Below, in pieces: positions 1-5,938 of a DNA stretch of 9,561 nt. This stretch comes from CAZKFH01 sp050693165 (GTDB taxonomy: Bacteria; Actinomycetota; UBA4738; CALAEC01). Every line of letters starts with the position of its first letter. Positions within the stretch are counted from its first letter, which is position 1. A model generated the notes under the pieces. It made no database searches and was not told the origin of the DNA. It was given only the letters and a program-made list of their open reading frames with translations. The stretch lies in assembly GCA_050693165.1 (NCBI GenBank), contig JBOGVX010000080.1, positions 1-9,561 on the forward strand, read 5' to 3'. Made by a program: the position numbers and the translations under genes.

Positions 1-1
1 G

Positions 2-1243
2 GCCATGATGCTGCTGCGGGCCCGCGCGCTCTCGGTGGGCAGGTCGGGCGTGCGTCCGGTGCTGGTCGAGCGGATCGTCGACCTCCTCAACGCTCGCGTC
101 ACCCCCGCGGTGCCGAGCCGCGGCTCGGTCGGCGCGAGCGGTGACCTCGCGCAGCTCGCCCACATCGCGCTCTGCCTGATCGGCGAAGGTGACGTGCTCG
201 CGAACGGCGGGGGGGTCGAGGCCTCAGCCGGAGCGCTGCGCCGCGCCGGGGTCGAGCCCGTGGAGCTCGAACCGAAGGAGGGGCTGGCGCTGGTCAACGG
301 GACCGAAGGGATGCTCGCACTGGGAACGCTCGCGCTCCACGACGCTGAGCGGCTGATGTCCACCGCCGACGTCTCGGCCGCGATGACGATCGAGGGCGCG
401 CTCGGGACCGACCGGCCGTTCGCTCGCGAGATCATCGGCTTGCGCCCGCAACCGGGGCAGGAGGACTCGGCGTTCAACATCCGCACGCTGCTCGCTGACA
501 GCGCGATCATCACCTCGCACCGCGAGAGCGAACACGCGGTTCAGGATCCATACTCCATGCGCTGCGCGCCGCAGGTGCACGGCGCGGGTCGCGACGCCGC
601 CGCGTTCGCTCGCGGCGTGTTCGAGCGTGAGCGCGCCTCGGTGGTGGACAACCCTGTGATCCTGCCCGACGGTCGCGTCGAGTCCACGGGCAACTTCCAC
701 GGCGAGCCTCTCGGCTACGCGCTGGACCTGCTCGCGATCGCGCTCGCCGGGCTGGGCAACATCAGCGAGAGGCGCACGTACTGGCTTCTCGGCCCGGCGC
801 AGGCGCGCGGGCTGCCGCCCTTCCTGTCCACCGAGGCGGGGCTCGGCTCGGGCTACATGCTCGCGCAGTACACACAGGCCCAGCTCGTGTCGGAGTGCAA
901 GTCGCTCGCGCAGCCGGCGAGCGTGGACTCGATACCTACCTCGGGGACACAGGAGGACCACGTCAGCATGGGGTGGCTGTCGGGGCTGCAGCTTCGCACG
1001 CTCGTCGGCCACGTCGAGACGATCCTCGCGATAGAGGCGATGTGCGCCGCTCAAGCGCTTGACCTTCGCAAGCCCCTCGAGCCCGCGCGCGGAACCGCCG
1101 CCGCGCGTGATGCGATACGAACGTCCATCCCGTTCCTCGAGACGGATCGCGCACTAGCTCCGGATATCGCTTCGGCCACCGGCATGGTTAGTGCGGGAAC
1201 GCTCGTCGCCGCCGCGGAGGAAGCGATCGGAGAGGTTCGATGA
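2..1243 (+). CDS. hutH: Histidine ammonia-lyase, 5' end cut off by window
   Basis: First enzyme of histidine degradation: it removes ammonia from L-histidine to give trans-urocanate, in the cytoplasm. The frame is open to the left edge. The Ala-Ser-Gly triad that cyclises to the MIO electrophile is at nt 134-142 (fragment residues 44-46 counting from the ATG at 5). In Pseudomonas HutH it is near residue 142, so roughly 100 N-terminal residues lie outside the window and the ATG at 5 is internal. Other family signatures are present: VQDPYSMRCAPQ, GNFHGEP, the SERR segment, PASVDSIPTSGTQEDHVSM. The Gln-Glu pair in TQEDH is typical of histidine rather than phenylalanine or tyrosine lyases. The usual Pro after ASGDLA is Gln here. 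The stop overlaps the hutU start by 4 bases (ATGA), so the two are translationally coupled. The substrate-contacting Tyr and His of the N-terminal part cannot be checked here. Confidence 0.96.
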   Translation, partial: AMMLLRARALSVGRSGVRPVLVERIVDLLNARVTPAVPSRGSVGASGDLAQLAHIALCLIGEGDVLANGGGVEASAGALRRAGVEPVELEPKEGLALVNGTEGMLALGTLALHDAERLMSTADVSAAMTIEGALGTDRPFAREIIGLRPQPGQEDSAFNIRTLLADSAIITSHRESEHAVQDPYSMRCAPQVHGAGRDAAAFARGVFERERASVVDNPVILPDGRVESTGNFHGEPLGYALDLLAIALAGLGNISERRTYWLLGPAQARGLPPFLSTEAGLGSGYMLAQYTQAQLVSECKSLAQPASVDSIPTSGTQEDHVSMGWLSGLQLRTLVGHVETILAIEAMCAAQALDLRKPLEPARGTAAARDAIRTSIPFLETDRALAPDIASATGMVSAGTLVAAAEEAIGEVR

Positions 1244-2889
1244 AACGAGAGATCCGTGCGCCGCGTGGCAGCGAGATAACGGCGAAGGCGTGGCCGCAAG
1301 AAGCGGCGATGCGGATGCTGATGAACAACCTCGATCCCGAGGTCGCGGAGCGGCCGGAGGACCTCGTCGTCTACGGCGGGACCGGTCGTGCCGCGCGATC
1401 CTGGGAGGCGTACGACGCGATCGTCCGGACACTCAAGCACCTGGAGTCCGACGAGACGATGCTCGTCCAGTCCGGCAAGCCCGTGGGCGTGTTCCGGACG
1501 CACCCCGAGGCGCCGCGCGTCCTGATCTCGAACGCGATGCTCGTTCCGAAGTGGGCGACGTGGGAGAAGTTCCGCGAGCTCGAGCGCAAGGGCCTGACGA
1601 TGTTCGGGCAGATGACGGCCGGCTCGTGGATCTACATCGGGACCCAGGGGATCCTGCAAGGCACGTACGAGACTCTCGCCGAGCTCGCGACCAAGCACTT
1701 CGGAGGCACGCTCGAGGGCCGGGTGACGCTGACGGCGGGCCTCGGCGGGATGGGCGGCGCGCAGCCGCTCGCGGTCACGATGAACGGCGGCGTCGCGCTC
1801 GTGGTCGAGGTGGATCCCACCCGGATCGAGCGTCGTGTGAAGCACCGCTACCTCGACCGCTCGACCGAGGACCTCGACGAGGCCATCCGATGGACCGACG
1901 AGGCTCGGCAGTCTAAGGAAGCCGTGTCCATCGGCCTTCTCGGCAACGCGGCCGAGGTCCTGCCCGAGCTCTTGCGTCGCGGATTCGCGCCCGACGTCGT
2001 GACCGACCAGACGTCCGCGCACGACCCGCTAGAAGGCTACGTGCCGGCCGGCCTCTCGCTGGATGAGGCTGACGAGCTTCGCGTGCGCGCGCCCGGCGAG
2101 TACGTGAAGCGAGCGAAGGAGTCGATGGCCGCCCACTGCGAGGCGATGGTCGGCTTCATGGACGCCGGCGCGATCACGTTCGACTACGGCAACAACCTGC
2201 GTGCCGGAGCTCAGGAGGGCGGCTTCGGCCGCGCGTACGACTTCCAGGGTTTCGTGCCCCTCTTCGTCCGCCCGATGTTCGCCGAGGGCAAGGGGCCCTT
2301 CCGCTGGGTAGCGCTGTCCGGCGACCCCGCCGACATCCTCGCGACCGACCGCGCGGTCGCGGAACTCTTCCCCGAGAACGAGCGTCTACAGAGATGGCTG
2401 CGGCTCGCCGAGGAGCGGGTGGCCTATCAAGGCCTGCCCGCACGCATCTGCTGGCTCGGCTACGGCGAGCGAGACAGAGCCGGGCTCCGCTTCAACGATC
2501 TCGTCGCATCCGGCGAGGTCTCCGCCCCGATCGTGATCGGCCGGGACCACCTCGACGCCGGAAGCGTCGCCTCCCCCGACCGCGAGACCGAGGGCATGAA
2601 GGACGGCTCGGACGCGGTCGCCGACTGGCCGATCCTCAACGCGCTCATCAACACGGCGGCAGGCGCTCACTGGGTGAGCGTCCACCACGGCGGCGGTGTC
2701 GGGATCGGCGCCTCGATCCACGCCGGCATGGTCGTCGTCGCGGACGGCAGCGAAGAAGCAGCGCGGCGCCTGGAGCGAGTGCTTACCACCGACCCCGGGA
2801 CGGGAGTCATCCGCCACGCCGACGCGGGCTACGAGCGAGCCATCGAGGTCGCGAACGAGCGCGGCGTGCGGCTCCCCTGGCGCGAGTGA
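1240..2889 (+). CDS. hutU: Urocanate hydratase (urocanase)
   Basis: Second step of histidine degradation: adds water to urocanate to give 4-imidazolone-5-propionate, with tightly bound NAD+ acting as electrophile. The protein has 549 residues, close to the family norm of about 550-560, so it is complete. Visible signatures are the Gly-rich NAD-binding stretch GLGGMGGAQPLA (about 167-178), DQTSAHDP (256-263), FDYGNN (314-319), and RICWLGYGER. Cys404 in this last motif matches the essential Cys410 of the Pseudomonas enzyme. Near the C-terminus are GRDHLDAGSVASP and HHGGGVGIG (from 482). The ATG at 1240 overlaps the hutH stop. A GGAGAGG ribosome-binding site at 1229-1235 lies inside the end of hutH at 4-base spacing. 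Nothing is missing or unusual in the catalytic motifs. Confidence 0.98.
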   Translation: MKREIRAPRGSEITAKAWPQEAAMRMLMNNLDPEVAERPEDLVVYGGTGRAARSWEAYDAIVRTLKHLESDETMLVQSGKPVGVFRTHPEAPRVLISNAMLVPKWATWEKFRELERKGLTMFGQMTAGSWIYIGTQGILQGTYETLAELATKHFGGTLEGRVTLTAGLGGMGGAQPLAVTMNGGVALVVEVDPTRIERRVKHRYLDRSTEDLDEAIRWTDEARQSKEAVSIGLLGNAAEVLPELLRRGFAPDVVTDQTSAHDPLEGYVPAGLSLDEADELRVRAPGEYVKRAKESMAAHCEAMVGFMDAGAITFDYGNNLRAGAQEGGFGRAYDFQGFVPLFVRPMFAEGKGPFRWVALSGDPADILATDRAVAELFPENERLQRWLRLAEERVAYQGLPARICWLGYGERDRAGLRFNDLVASGEVSAPIVIGRDHLDAGSVASPDRETEGMKDGSDAVADWPILNALINTAAGAHWVSVHHGGGVGIGASIHAGMVVVADGSEEAARRLERVLTTDPGTGVIRHADAGYERAIEVANERGVRLPWRE

Positions 2890-2890
2890 C

Positions 2891-3796
2891 GTGACCGATC
2901 CCAACTGGCCCCGCGCGTCCGCCTGGCTCGGCGGCGACAACCTCGAGGAGACGATCGCGACGCTCCAGGTCATCGGCGCACCGGTGCGGCTCGGCTCGAT
3001 ATCCGGTGGTCGCTTCGACCTCGCGCCTCAGGAGATCCGCGCGGCGCTCGAGAGGTTCAGCACTTACGACGGAGAGGTGGACGTCCGGGCAGTGCGGGTT
3101 CGCGACTCCGGTGACCTGGCGTTGGCCTCGAAGACCCCTGAAGAATCGCTCGACGAGATCTCTGGCGCGGTCGGCGGCAGCCTCCCTCACTCCGACGCGC
3201 TCGTGATCCTCGGCGGAGACAACAGCATCACGCGGCCCGGTGTGCGGGGACTTGGCCCGGACCTGAAACGGATCGGGCTCCTGACCCTCGACGCGCATCA
3301 CGATCTCAGGGACACGGCCGATGGTCTCTCGAACGGCAATCCGGTTCGAGCACTGCTAGAGGACGGGCTGCCCGGCTCGAACATCGCGCAGATCGGCATC
3401 CAGGCCTTCGCCAACTCCCCCGCATACGCGGAAGTCGCAAAGGATCAAGGGATCAAGGTGTGCTCGGTAGAGCTGGCTCGCGCTCGGGGAGTCGCCGGTT
3501 CAGTCGAGGAGGCTCTCGAGGAGCTCGACGCCCACGTTGACGCGATCTACGTGGATCTCGACGTCGACGTGCTCGACCGGGCTTTCGCACCTGCATGTCC
3601 GGGGTCGCGGCCCGGCGGGCTCACGCCCTGGGAGGTCCAGGCAGCGGCACGCATCTGCGGCGAGTTCCCGAAGGTCCGGGCGATCGACATAGTCGAGGTC
3701 GACCCGAAGCGTGACGTAAAGGAGGTCACGACTCTCGCCGCGGCCTCGTTCGTTCTGTCTTTTGCAGCCGGGCTAACCCGGCGCGGTGCGTCTTAG
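2891..3796 (+). CDS. hutG: Arginase-family formimidoylglutamase
   Basis: Predicted to hydrolyse N-formimidoyl-L-glutamate to glutamate and formamide, the last step of the direct hut pathway, using a dinuclear Mn centre. I place the start at GTG 2891, one base after the hutU stop. It gives 301 residues, normal for the ureohydrolase fold. An ATG at 2696 in the same frame would overlap hutU by nearly 200 bases and is unlikely. No clear Shine-Dalgarno is seen, so coupling to hutU is probable. Metal-ligand motifs are GGDNS (Asn111), DAHHD (134-138) and DLDVDVLD (222-229, ligands Asp224 and Asp226), followed by the substrate-binding Glu269 in DIVEVDP. In most arginases the first motif is GGDHS. Asn here matches what I recall for Trypanosoma cruzi formiminoglutamase (Asn114), which supports this substrate over arginine or agmatine. 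The stop TAG overlaps the stop of the convergent microprotein gene. Confidence 0.87.
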   Translation: MTDPNWPRASAWLGGDNLEETIATLQVIGAPVRLGSISGGRFDLAPQEIRAALERFSTYDGEVDVRAVRVRDSGDLALASKTPEESLDEISGAVGGSLPHSDALVILGGDNSITRPGVRGLGPDLKRIGLLTLDAHHDLRDTADGLSNGNPVRALLEDGLPGSNIAQIGIQAFANSPAYAEVAKDQGIKVCSVELARARGVAGSVEEALEELDAHVDAIYVDLDVDVLDRAFAPACPGSRPGGLTPWEVQAAARICGEFPKVRAIDIVEVDPKRDVKEVTTLAAASFVLSFAAGLTRRGAS

Positions 3797-3948
3797 AAGA
3801 CGTCCAGCACGTAGCTGCCTACGAACCAGAGGATCGCGAGCACTATAAGGAATATGAACCCGTACTTGACGGCGGCGTAGCCCGCCCACGAGTTCTCCTG
3901 CGGAGCTCGCTGCGGTGCTGGATCCTGATGTGTTTGTGGCTGAGTAAT
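3793..3948 (-). CDS. Putative 51-residue single-pass membrane microprotein with ATT start
   Basis: No known family recognised. On the minus strand a perfect AAGGAGG ribosome-binding site (3963-3957) is followed after 8 bases by ATT at 3948-3946, then 51 codons and TAA at 3795-3793. The frame is closed upstream by TAG at 3969-3967 and holds no ATG, GTG or TTG near the Shine-Dalgarno, so ATT is the only fitting start. The product has a Pro/Gln-rich polar head (residues 1-20: TQPQTHQDPAPQRAPQ) and then one strongly hydrophobic helix, about residues 29-48 (FIFLIVLALIWFVGSYV). Arg14 and Lys28 before the helix suggest the head is cytoplasmic. It lies 68 bases downstream of the sigma-factor stop, on the same strand, and its own stop overlaps that of hutG. 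Automatic callers that accept only ATG/GTG/TTG would miss it. A sequencing error turning ATG into ATT is the alternative. Confidence 0.6.
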   Translation of the reverse strand: MTQPQTHQDPAPQRAPQENSWAGYAAVKYGFIFLIVLAILWFVGSYVLDVF

Positions 3949-3956
3949 CGAAACAG

Positions 3957-3963
3957 CCTCCTT
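3957..3963 (-). promoter_or_regulatory. Perfect Shine-Dalgarno deciding the ATT start
   Basis: The minus strand reads AAAAGGAGGCTGTTTCGATT. The 7-base anti-16S match AAGGAGG sits 8 bases before ATT. It is the strongest ribosome-binding site in the window and has no conventional start codon at a workable distance in the open frame. This is direct sequence evidence; use as a ribosome-binding site is inference. Confidence 0.6.
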
Positions 3964-3980
3964 TTCCTACGCACTAGGTT

Positions 3981-4006
3981 TTGCCCGAGCCGAGCGGAGG
4001 CGAAAC
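3981..4006 (-). promoter_or_regulatory. Possible SigB/SigF-type promoter for the microprotein
   Basis: On the minus strand GTTT (4006-4003) is separated by 16 bases from GGGCAA (3986-3981). General-stress sigma factors of the SigB/SigF type recognise GTTT or GNNT, about 14-16 bases, then GGGTAT/GGGTAC. The -35 part is exact and the -10 part matches GGG plus one further A. A transcript would start near 3974 and have a leader of about 26 bases carrying the strong Shine-Dalgarno. Such short patterns arise by chance in GC-rich DNA, so this is suggestive only. Position just after the SigB-like sigma gene adds weight. Confidence 0.33.
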
Positions 4007-4016
4007 AGACGTGCCT

Positions 4017-4805
4017 TCAGACGCCGGGGTCGGCGACTTCCTTGCGGAGAGTTGCGAGGGTTCGGGACAGTAACCGAGAGACGTGCATCTGTGACATGCC
4101 GAGCTCTTCCGCGATCTGGGTCTGAGTGAGTCCACGGAAGAAGCGCAGGTACAGGATGTCGCGCTCGCGGGCGGGGAGGCTCTTGATCGCGGGCGCGACG
4201 CTCGTCCATCCCTCGAGGAGCTCGTAGGCCTCCTCCTCCTTGCCGAGACGGTCCACCGACGCCGTGCCTTCTTCGTCGGTGGGTGCGTCGAGCGAGGCCG
4301 TCGTGTACGCATGCGCGGTCTCCATCGCCTCGAGAACCTCTTCCTCCGAGAGCCCGGTGCGCTTCCCGATCTCGCGAACGGTCGGCGCGCGGCCGAGGTC
4401 CTGGTACATCTCCGTGACCGTCCGCCCGACCTTCATCCCGGCTTCCTGCAGCCGGCGAGGCACACGGAGCGACCAGCCCTTGTCCCGGAAGTGCCGCTTG
4501 AGCTCGCCCACGACGGTCGCGGTCGCGTACGTCGAGAACTTCACGCCCCGCTCCAGGTCGAAGCGGTCGATGGCCTTCAGAAGCCCGAGGCTCGCGACCT
4601 GGATCAGGTCATCGAGCGGCTCGCCGCGCCCGTAGAACCTGCGCGCGAGGTACTCCGCCAGCGACTGGAAGATCCGAGAAAGCTCGTCGCGAGCCTCGGG
4701 GTCCGGCAGCTTCGCGAATAGCTCGCGCGCCTGGACCTCCTGCTCGTCGACGCGCTCCTCGGCTGCGAACTCCAGCCCCCCCGTGTCCGGCTCCTGAGCA
4801 CTCAC
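4017..4805 (-). CDS. SigB/SigF/SigG-family RNA polymerase sigma factor
   Basis: Alternative sigma-70 group 3 factor that directs RNA polymerase to stress or differentiation promoters. Start chosen at GTG 4805-4803, overlapping the stop of the upstream anti-sigma gene (GTGA). This gives 262 residues, typical of the family; the frame continues further upstream but overlaps the anti-sigma gene. Region 2 runs about 41-120, with DDLIQVASLGLLKAIDRFD and FSTYATATVVGELKRHFRDK followed by VPRRLQE, the hallmark of SigB/SigF proteins. Region 3 is about 122-175 (TVREIGKRTGLSEEEV). Region 4 is about 198-257, with the DNA-binding helix-turn-helix LTQTQIAEELGMSQMHVSRL. Translation is coupled to the anti-sigma gene, so antagonist and target are made together. 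The target regulon is not shown by the sequence. The exact subfamily (B, F or G) cannot be told without a tree. Confidence 0.95.
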   Translation of the reverse strand: MSAQEPDTGGLEFAAEERVDEQEVQARELFAKLPDPEARDELSRIFQSLAEYLARRFYGRGEPLDDLIQVASLGLLKAIDRFDLERGVKFSTYATATVVGELKRHFRDKGWSLRVPRRLQEAGMKVGRTVTEMYQDLGRAPTVREIGKRTGLSEEEVLEAMETAHAYTTASLDAPTDEEGTASVDRLGKEEEAYELLEGWTSVAPAIKSLPARERDILYLRFFRGLTQTQIAEELGMSQMHVSRLLSRTLATLRKEVADPGV

Positions 4806-5176
4806 GAAACCCCGGTCTCCATCTCGATCCGGACACCGGGACCTGTGTCGGTCTGCTCGAAGCTGACCTGGTCGGCGAGCCCGGACAGAACCCTCCAGGC
4901 GAGGGTCCCCTCCACGTCCGGCGGGGGCCACGCGCCGTTTGCCTCGGCGTCGCTCCCGACGAGGATCACGAGGTTCTCGCCCGGCGTCACCCGCATCGTC
5001 AGCGTTTGGGCAGGCAGCCTCAGCAGCGTCGCCGACGCCTCGTCGACGACCATCCGCAGGTCGTCGATCCGGTCGTACGTCAGGTCGAGCTGCGCGCCGA
5101 CGCTGGCCACGACCGCGCGCAACAGGCGGACCAAGTCTGGGCGTGCCGGGATCGTTAGCGTGACGTCCGTGGTCAA
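4802..5176 (-). CDS. RsbW/SpoIIAB-like anti-sigma protein with degenerate ATP site
   Basis: Predicted antagonist that binds the sigma factor encoded immediately downstream. The 124-residue size, the N-terminal strand and helix (TLTIPARPDLVRLLRAVV) and DDLRMVVDEAS (about 38-48) match HATPase_c_2 anti-sigma factors of the RsbW type. The N-box is impaired: after Glu46 the ATP/Mg-binding Asn position is Thr50. No DxGxG box follows the central strand, and the usual GxGL box is replaced by GTLAWRVL (90-97). ATP binding and kinase activity are therefore doubtful, and it may act only by binding. The start is TTG 5176-5174, the only possible one because TAG closes the frame at 5191-5189. No Shine-Dalgarno precedes it. 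The gene ends in a 4-base overlap with the sigma gene. Assignment to the fold is confident; loss of ATPase function is inference. Confidence 0.85.
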   Translation of the reverse strand: MTTDVTLTIPARPDLVRLLRAVVASVGAQLDLTYDRIDDLRMVVDEASATLLRLPAQTLTMRVTPGENLVILVGSDAEANGAWPPPDVEGTLAWRVLSGLADQVSFEQTDTGPGVRIEMETGVS

Positions 5177-5213
5177 GGGTCGCCTATACTACGGCCCCCG
5201 CAGGGGACCAACC
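5177..5213. promoter_or_regulatory. 37-base divergent promoter region, anti-sigma/sigma versus STAS operon
   Basis: This is the only non-coding DNA between two diverging units. TATACT at 5185-5190 is a good -10 for the rightward STAS gene, with start near 5197. The reverse complement TAGTAT at 5191-5186 overlaps it and could be the -10 for the leftward anti-sigma gene, giving an almost leaderless TTG message. Neither has a convincing -35; GTGACG at 5160-5165 lies 19 bases from the rightward -10. A SigB-like alternative, GCGT, 15 bases, GGGTCG (5158-5182), also faces right. The two units would therefore compete for the same few bases. Confidence 0.45.
5202..5207 (+). promoter_or_regulatory. 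Ribosome-binding site of the STAS gene
   Basis: AGGGGA lies 6 bases before the ATG at 5214 and fixes that start over longer in-frame openings within the anti-sigma gene. Its GGGG (5203-5206) is complementary to CCCC at 5196-5199 across a 3-base loop, so the site could fold on itself if transcription starts far enough upstream. Confidence 0.55.
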
Positions 5214-5555
5214 ATGGCAGAGAACCTGATCATCGATACGGAAGAGCGCAGCGGCGTAAGTGTCGTCGCGATAAAGGGCGAGGTCGACCTCTACACGGCC
5301 CCGAGCCTCAAGGAGCGCATCGCCGATCTCGTCTCCGGTGGCAAGTCTAAGCTCGCGGTGGACCTGTCGGGAGTCGAGTTCATGGACTCCACCGGCCTCG
5401 GCGTACTGATCGGCGGGCTGAAGCGGTGCAAGGAGGTCGGCGGCACGCTTTCATTGGTAGGCCCGAGGGAACCGGTCGTCAAGGTTCTGTCCATCACCGG
5501 GCTCGACAAGATCTTCTCCATCCACGAGACGGTGGAGCAGGCCGTATCGTCGTGA
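5214..5555 (+). CDS. STAS-domain anti-anti-sigma factor (RsbV/SpoIIAA-like)
   Basis: Small cytoplasmic partner-switching protein. When unphosphorylated it binds an RsbW-like anti-sigma protein and frees the sigma factor; the kinase form of that protein phosphorylates and inactivates it. The 113-residue length is typical. The signature DLSGVEFMDSTGLGVLIG (50-67) contains the expected phosphorylation site, Ser59, in the DSTG loop, as in SpoIIAA Ser58. The N-terminal half has the usual VAIKGEVDLYTAPSL strand and helix. The start is the ATG at 5214 behind AGGGGA. The same frame runs back to 4845, but that part is antisense to the anti-sigma gene. Its stop overlaps the GTG of the next gene (GTGA), so both are co-translated. 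Divergent placement from the anti-sigma and sigma pair fits a shared regulatory circuit. Confidence 0.94.
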   Translation: MAENLIIDTEERSGVSVVAIKGEVDLYTAPSLKERIADLVSGGKSKLAVDLSGVEFMDSTGLGVLIGGLKRCKEVGGTLSLVGPREPVVKVLSITGLDKIFSIHETVEQAVSS

Positions 5556-5938
5556 CCTCCGAGCAGTTCACGCTGGAGCTCCCTCGGGATCCCGCGTTCG
5601 TCGCCACAGCCCGCATGTTCGCCTCGTCCTTGGCTCGCCACTTCGAGATCGAGGAGGACGTGGTCGAGGACCTCAAGCTCGCTGTCTCCGAGGCCTGCAC
5701 GCGAGCCATCGCGGCCGCGAACCGGAAAGACGAGCCTCTCGCCGTAAGCGTCGCCCGCGACAACGGCCGCCTCGTGTTCGAGGTCTCGCAAGGAGATCCG
5801 AGCAAGGTCGCGGAGACGGGCGCCCAGGAGCAGCTTTCGGCCGGGCTCAGCCTGGAGCTGATCACCGCGCTCTTCGCCGACGCCGAGGTGGCCGCGGATG
5901 CGGGCGGCCAGCCGGTGGTTCGGTTCTCGATCCCTTAG
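5552..5938 (+). CDS. Second RsbW-like HATPase-fold protein with degenerate ATP site
   Basis: Anti-sigma or serine-kinase-like protein of 128 residues, probably a direct partner of the STAS protein encoded just upstream. GTG 5552 overlaps the STAS stop and begins TSEQFTLELPRDPAFVATARMF, the usual start of this fold; a longer ATG frame from 5426 would overlap the STAS gene. EDLKLAVSEACTRAI (39-53) is a recognisable N-box, but the ATP-binding Asn is Arg51. The expected DxGxG is replaced by SQGDPS (79-84), and the last glycine box is reduced to LSAGLSLEL (95-103). It is therefore likely a binding-only or very weak ATPase. Its stop TAG overlaps the stop of the convergent phosphatase gene. Fold is well supported; partner and activity are inferred from neighbours. 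Confidence 0.85.
   Translation: MTSEQFTLELPRDPAFVATARMFASSLARHFEIEEDVVEDLKLAVSEACTRAIAAANRKDEPLAVSVARDNGRLVFEVSQGDPSKVAETGAQEQLSAGLSLELITALFADAEVAADAGGQPVVRFSIP

Noticed and set aside
1051..2022. 323-residue minus-strand open frame antisense to hutH/hutU
   Set aside because: Arg- and His-rich composition with no recognisable domain, lying opposite two well-conserved enzymes. This is the usual shadow frame of GC-rich genes.
2696..2890. Longer N-terminus for the HutG frame from ATG 2696
   Set aside because: It would overlap the conserved end of hutU by nearly 200 bases, and the extension has no arginase-family sequence; GTG 2891 gives the normal length.
3928..4125. 65-residue plus-strand open frame between hutG and the sigma gene
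   Set aside because: No ribosome-binding site or domain; it lies opposite the better-supported microprotein and the conserved sigma region 4.
4806..4931. Extended sigma-factor start at the head of the open frame (4931)
   Set aside because: The extra residues are Arg-rich shadow of the anti-sigma gene; the GTGA overlap at 4802-4805 gives the usual length and coupling.
4845..5213. Extended STAS start upstream of 5214
   Set aside because: The extension is antisense to the anti-sigma gene and has no STAS sequence, while ATG 5214 has AGGGGA before it.
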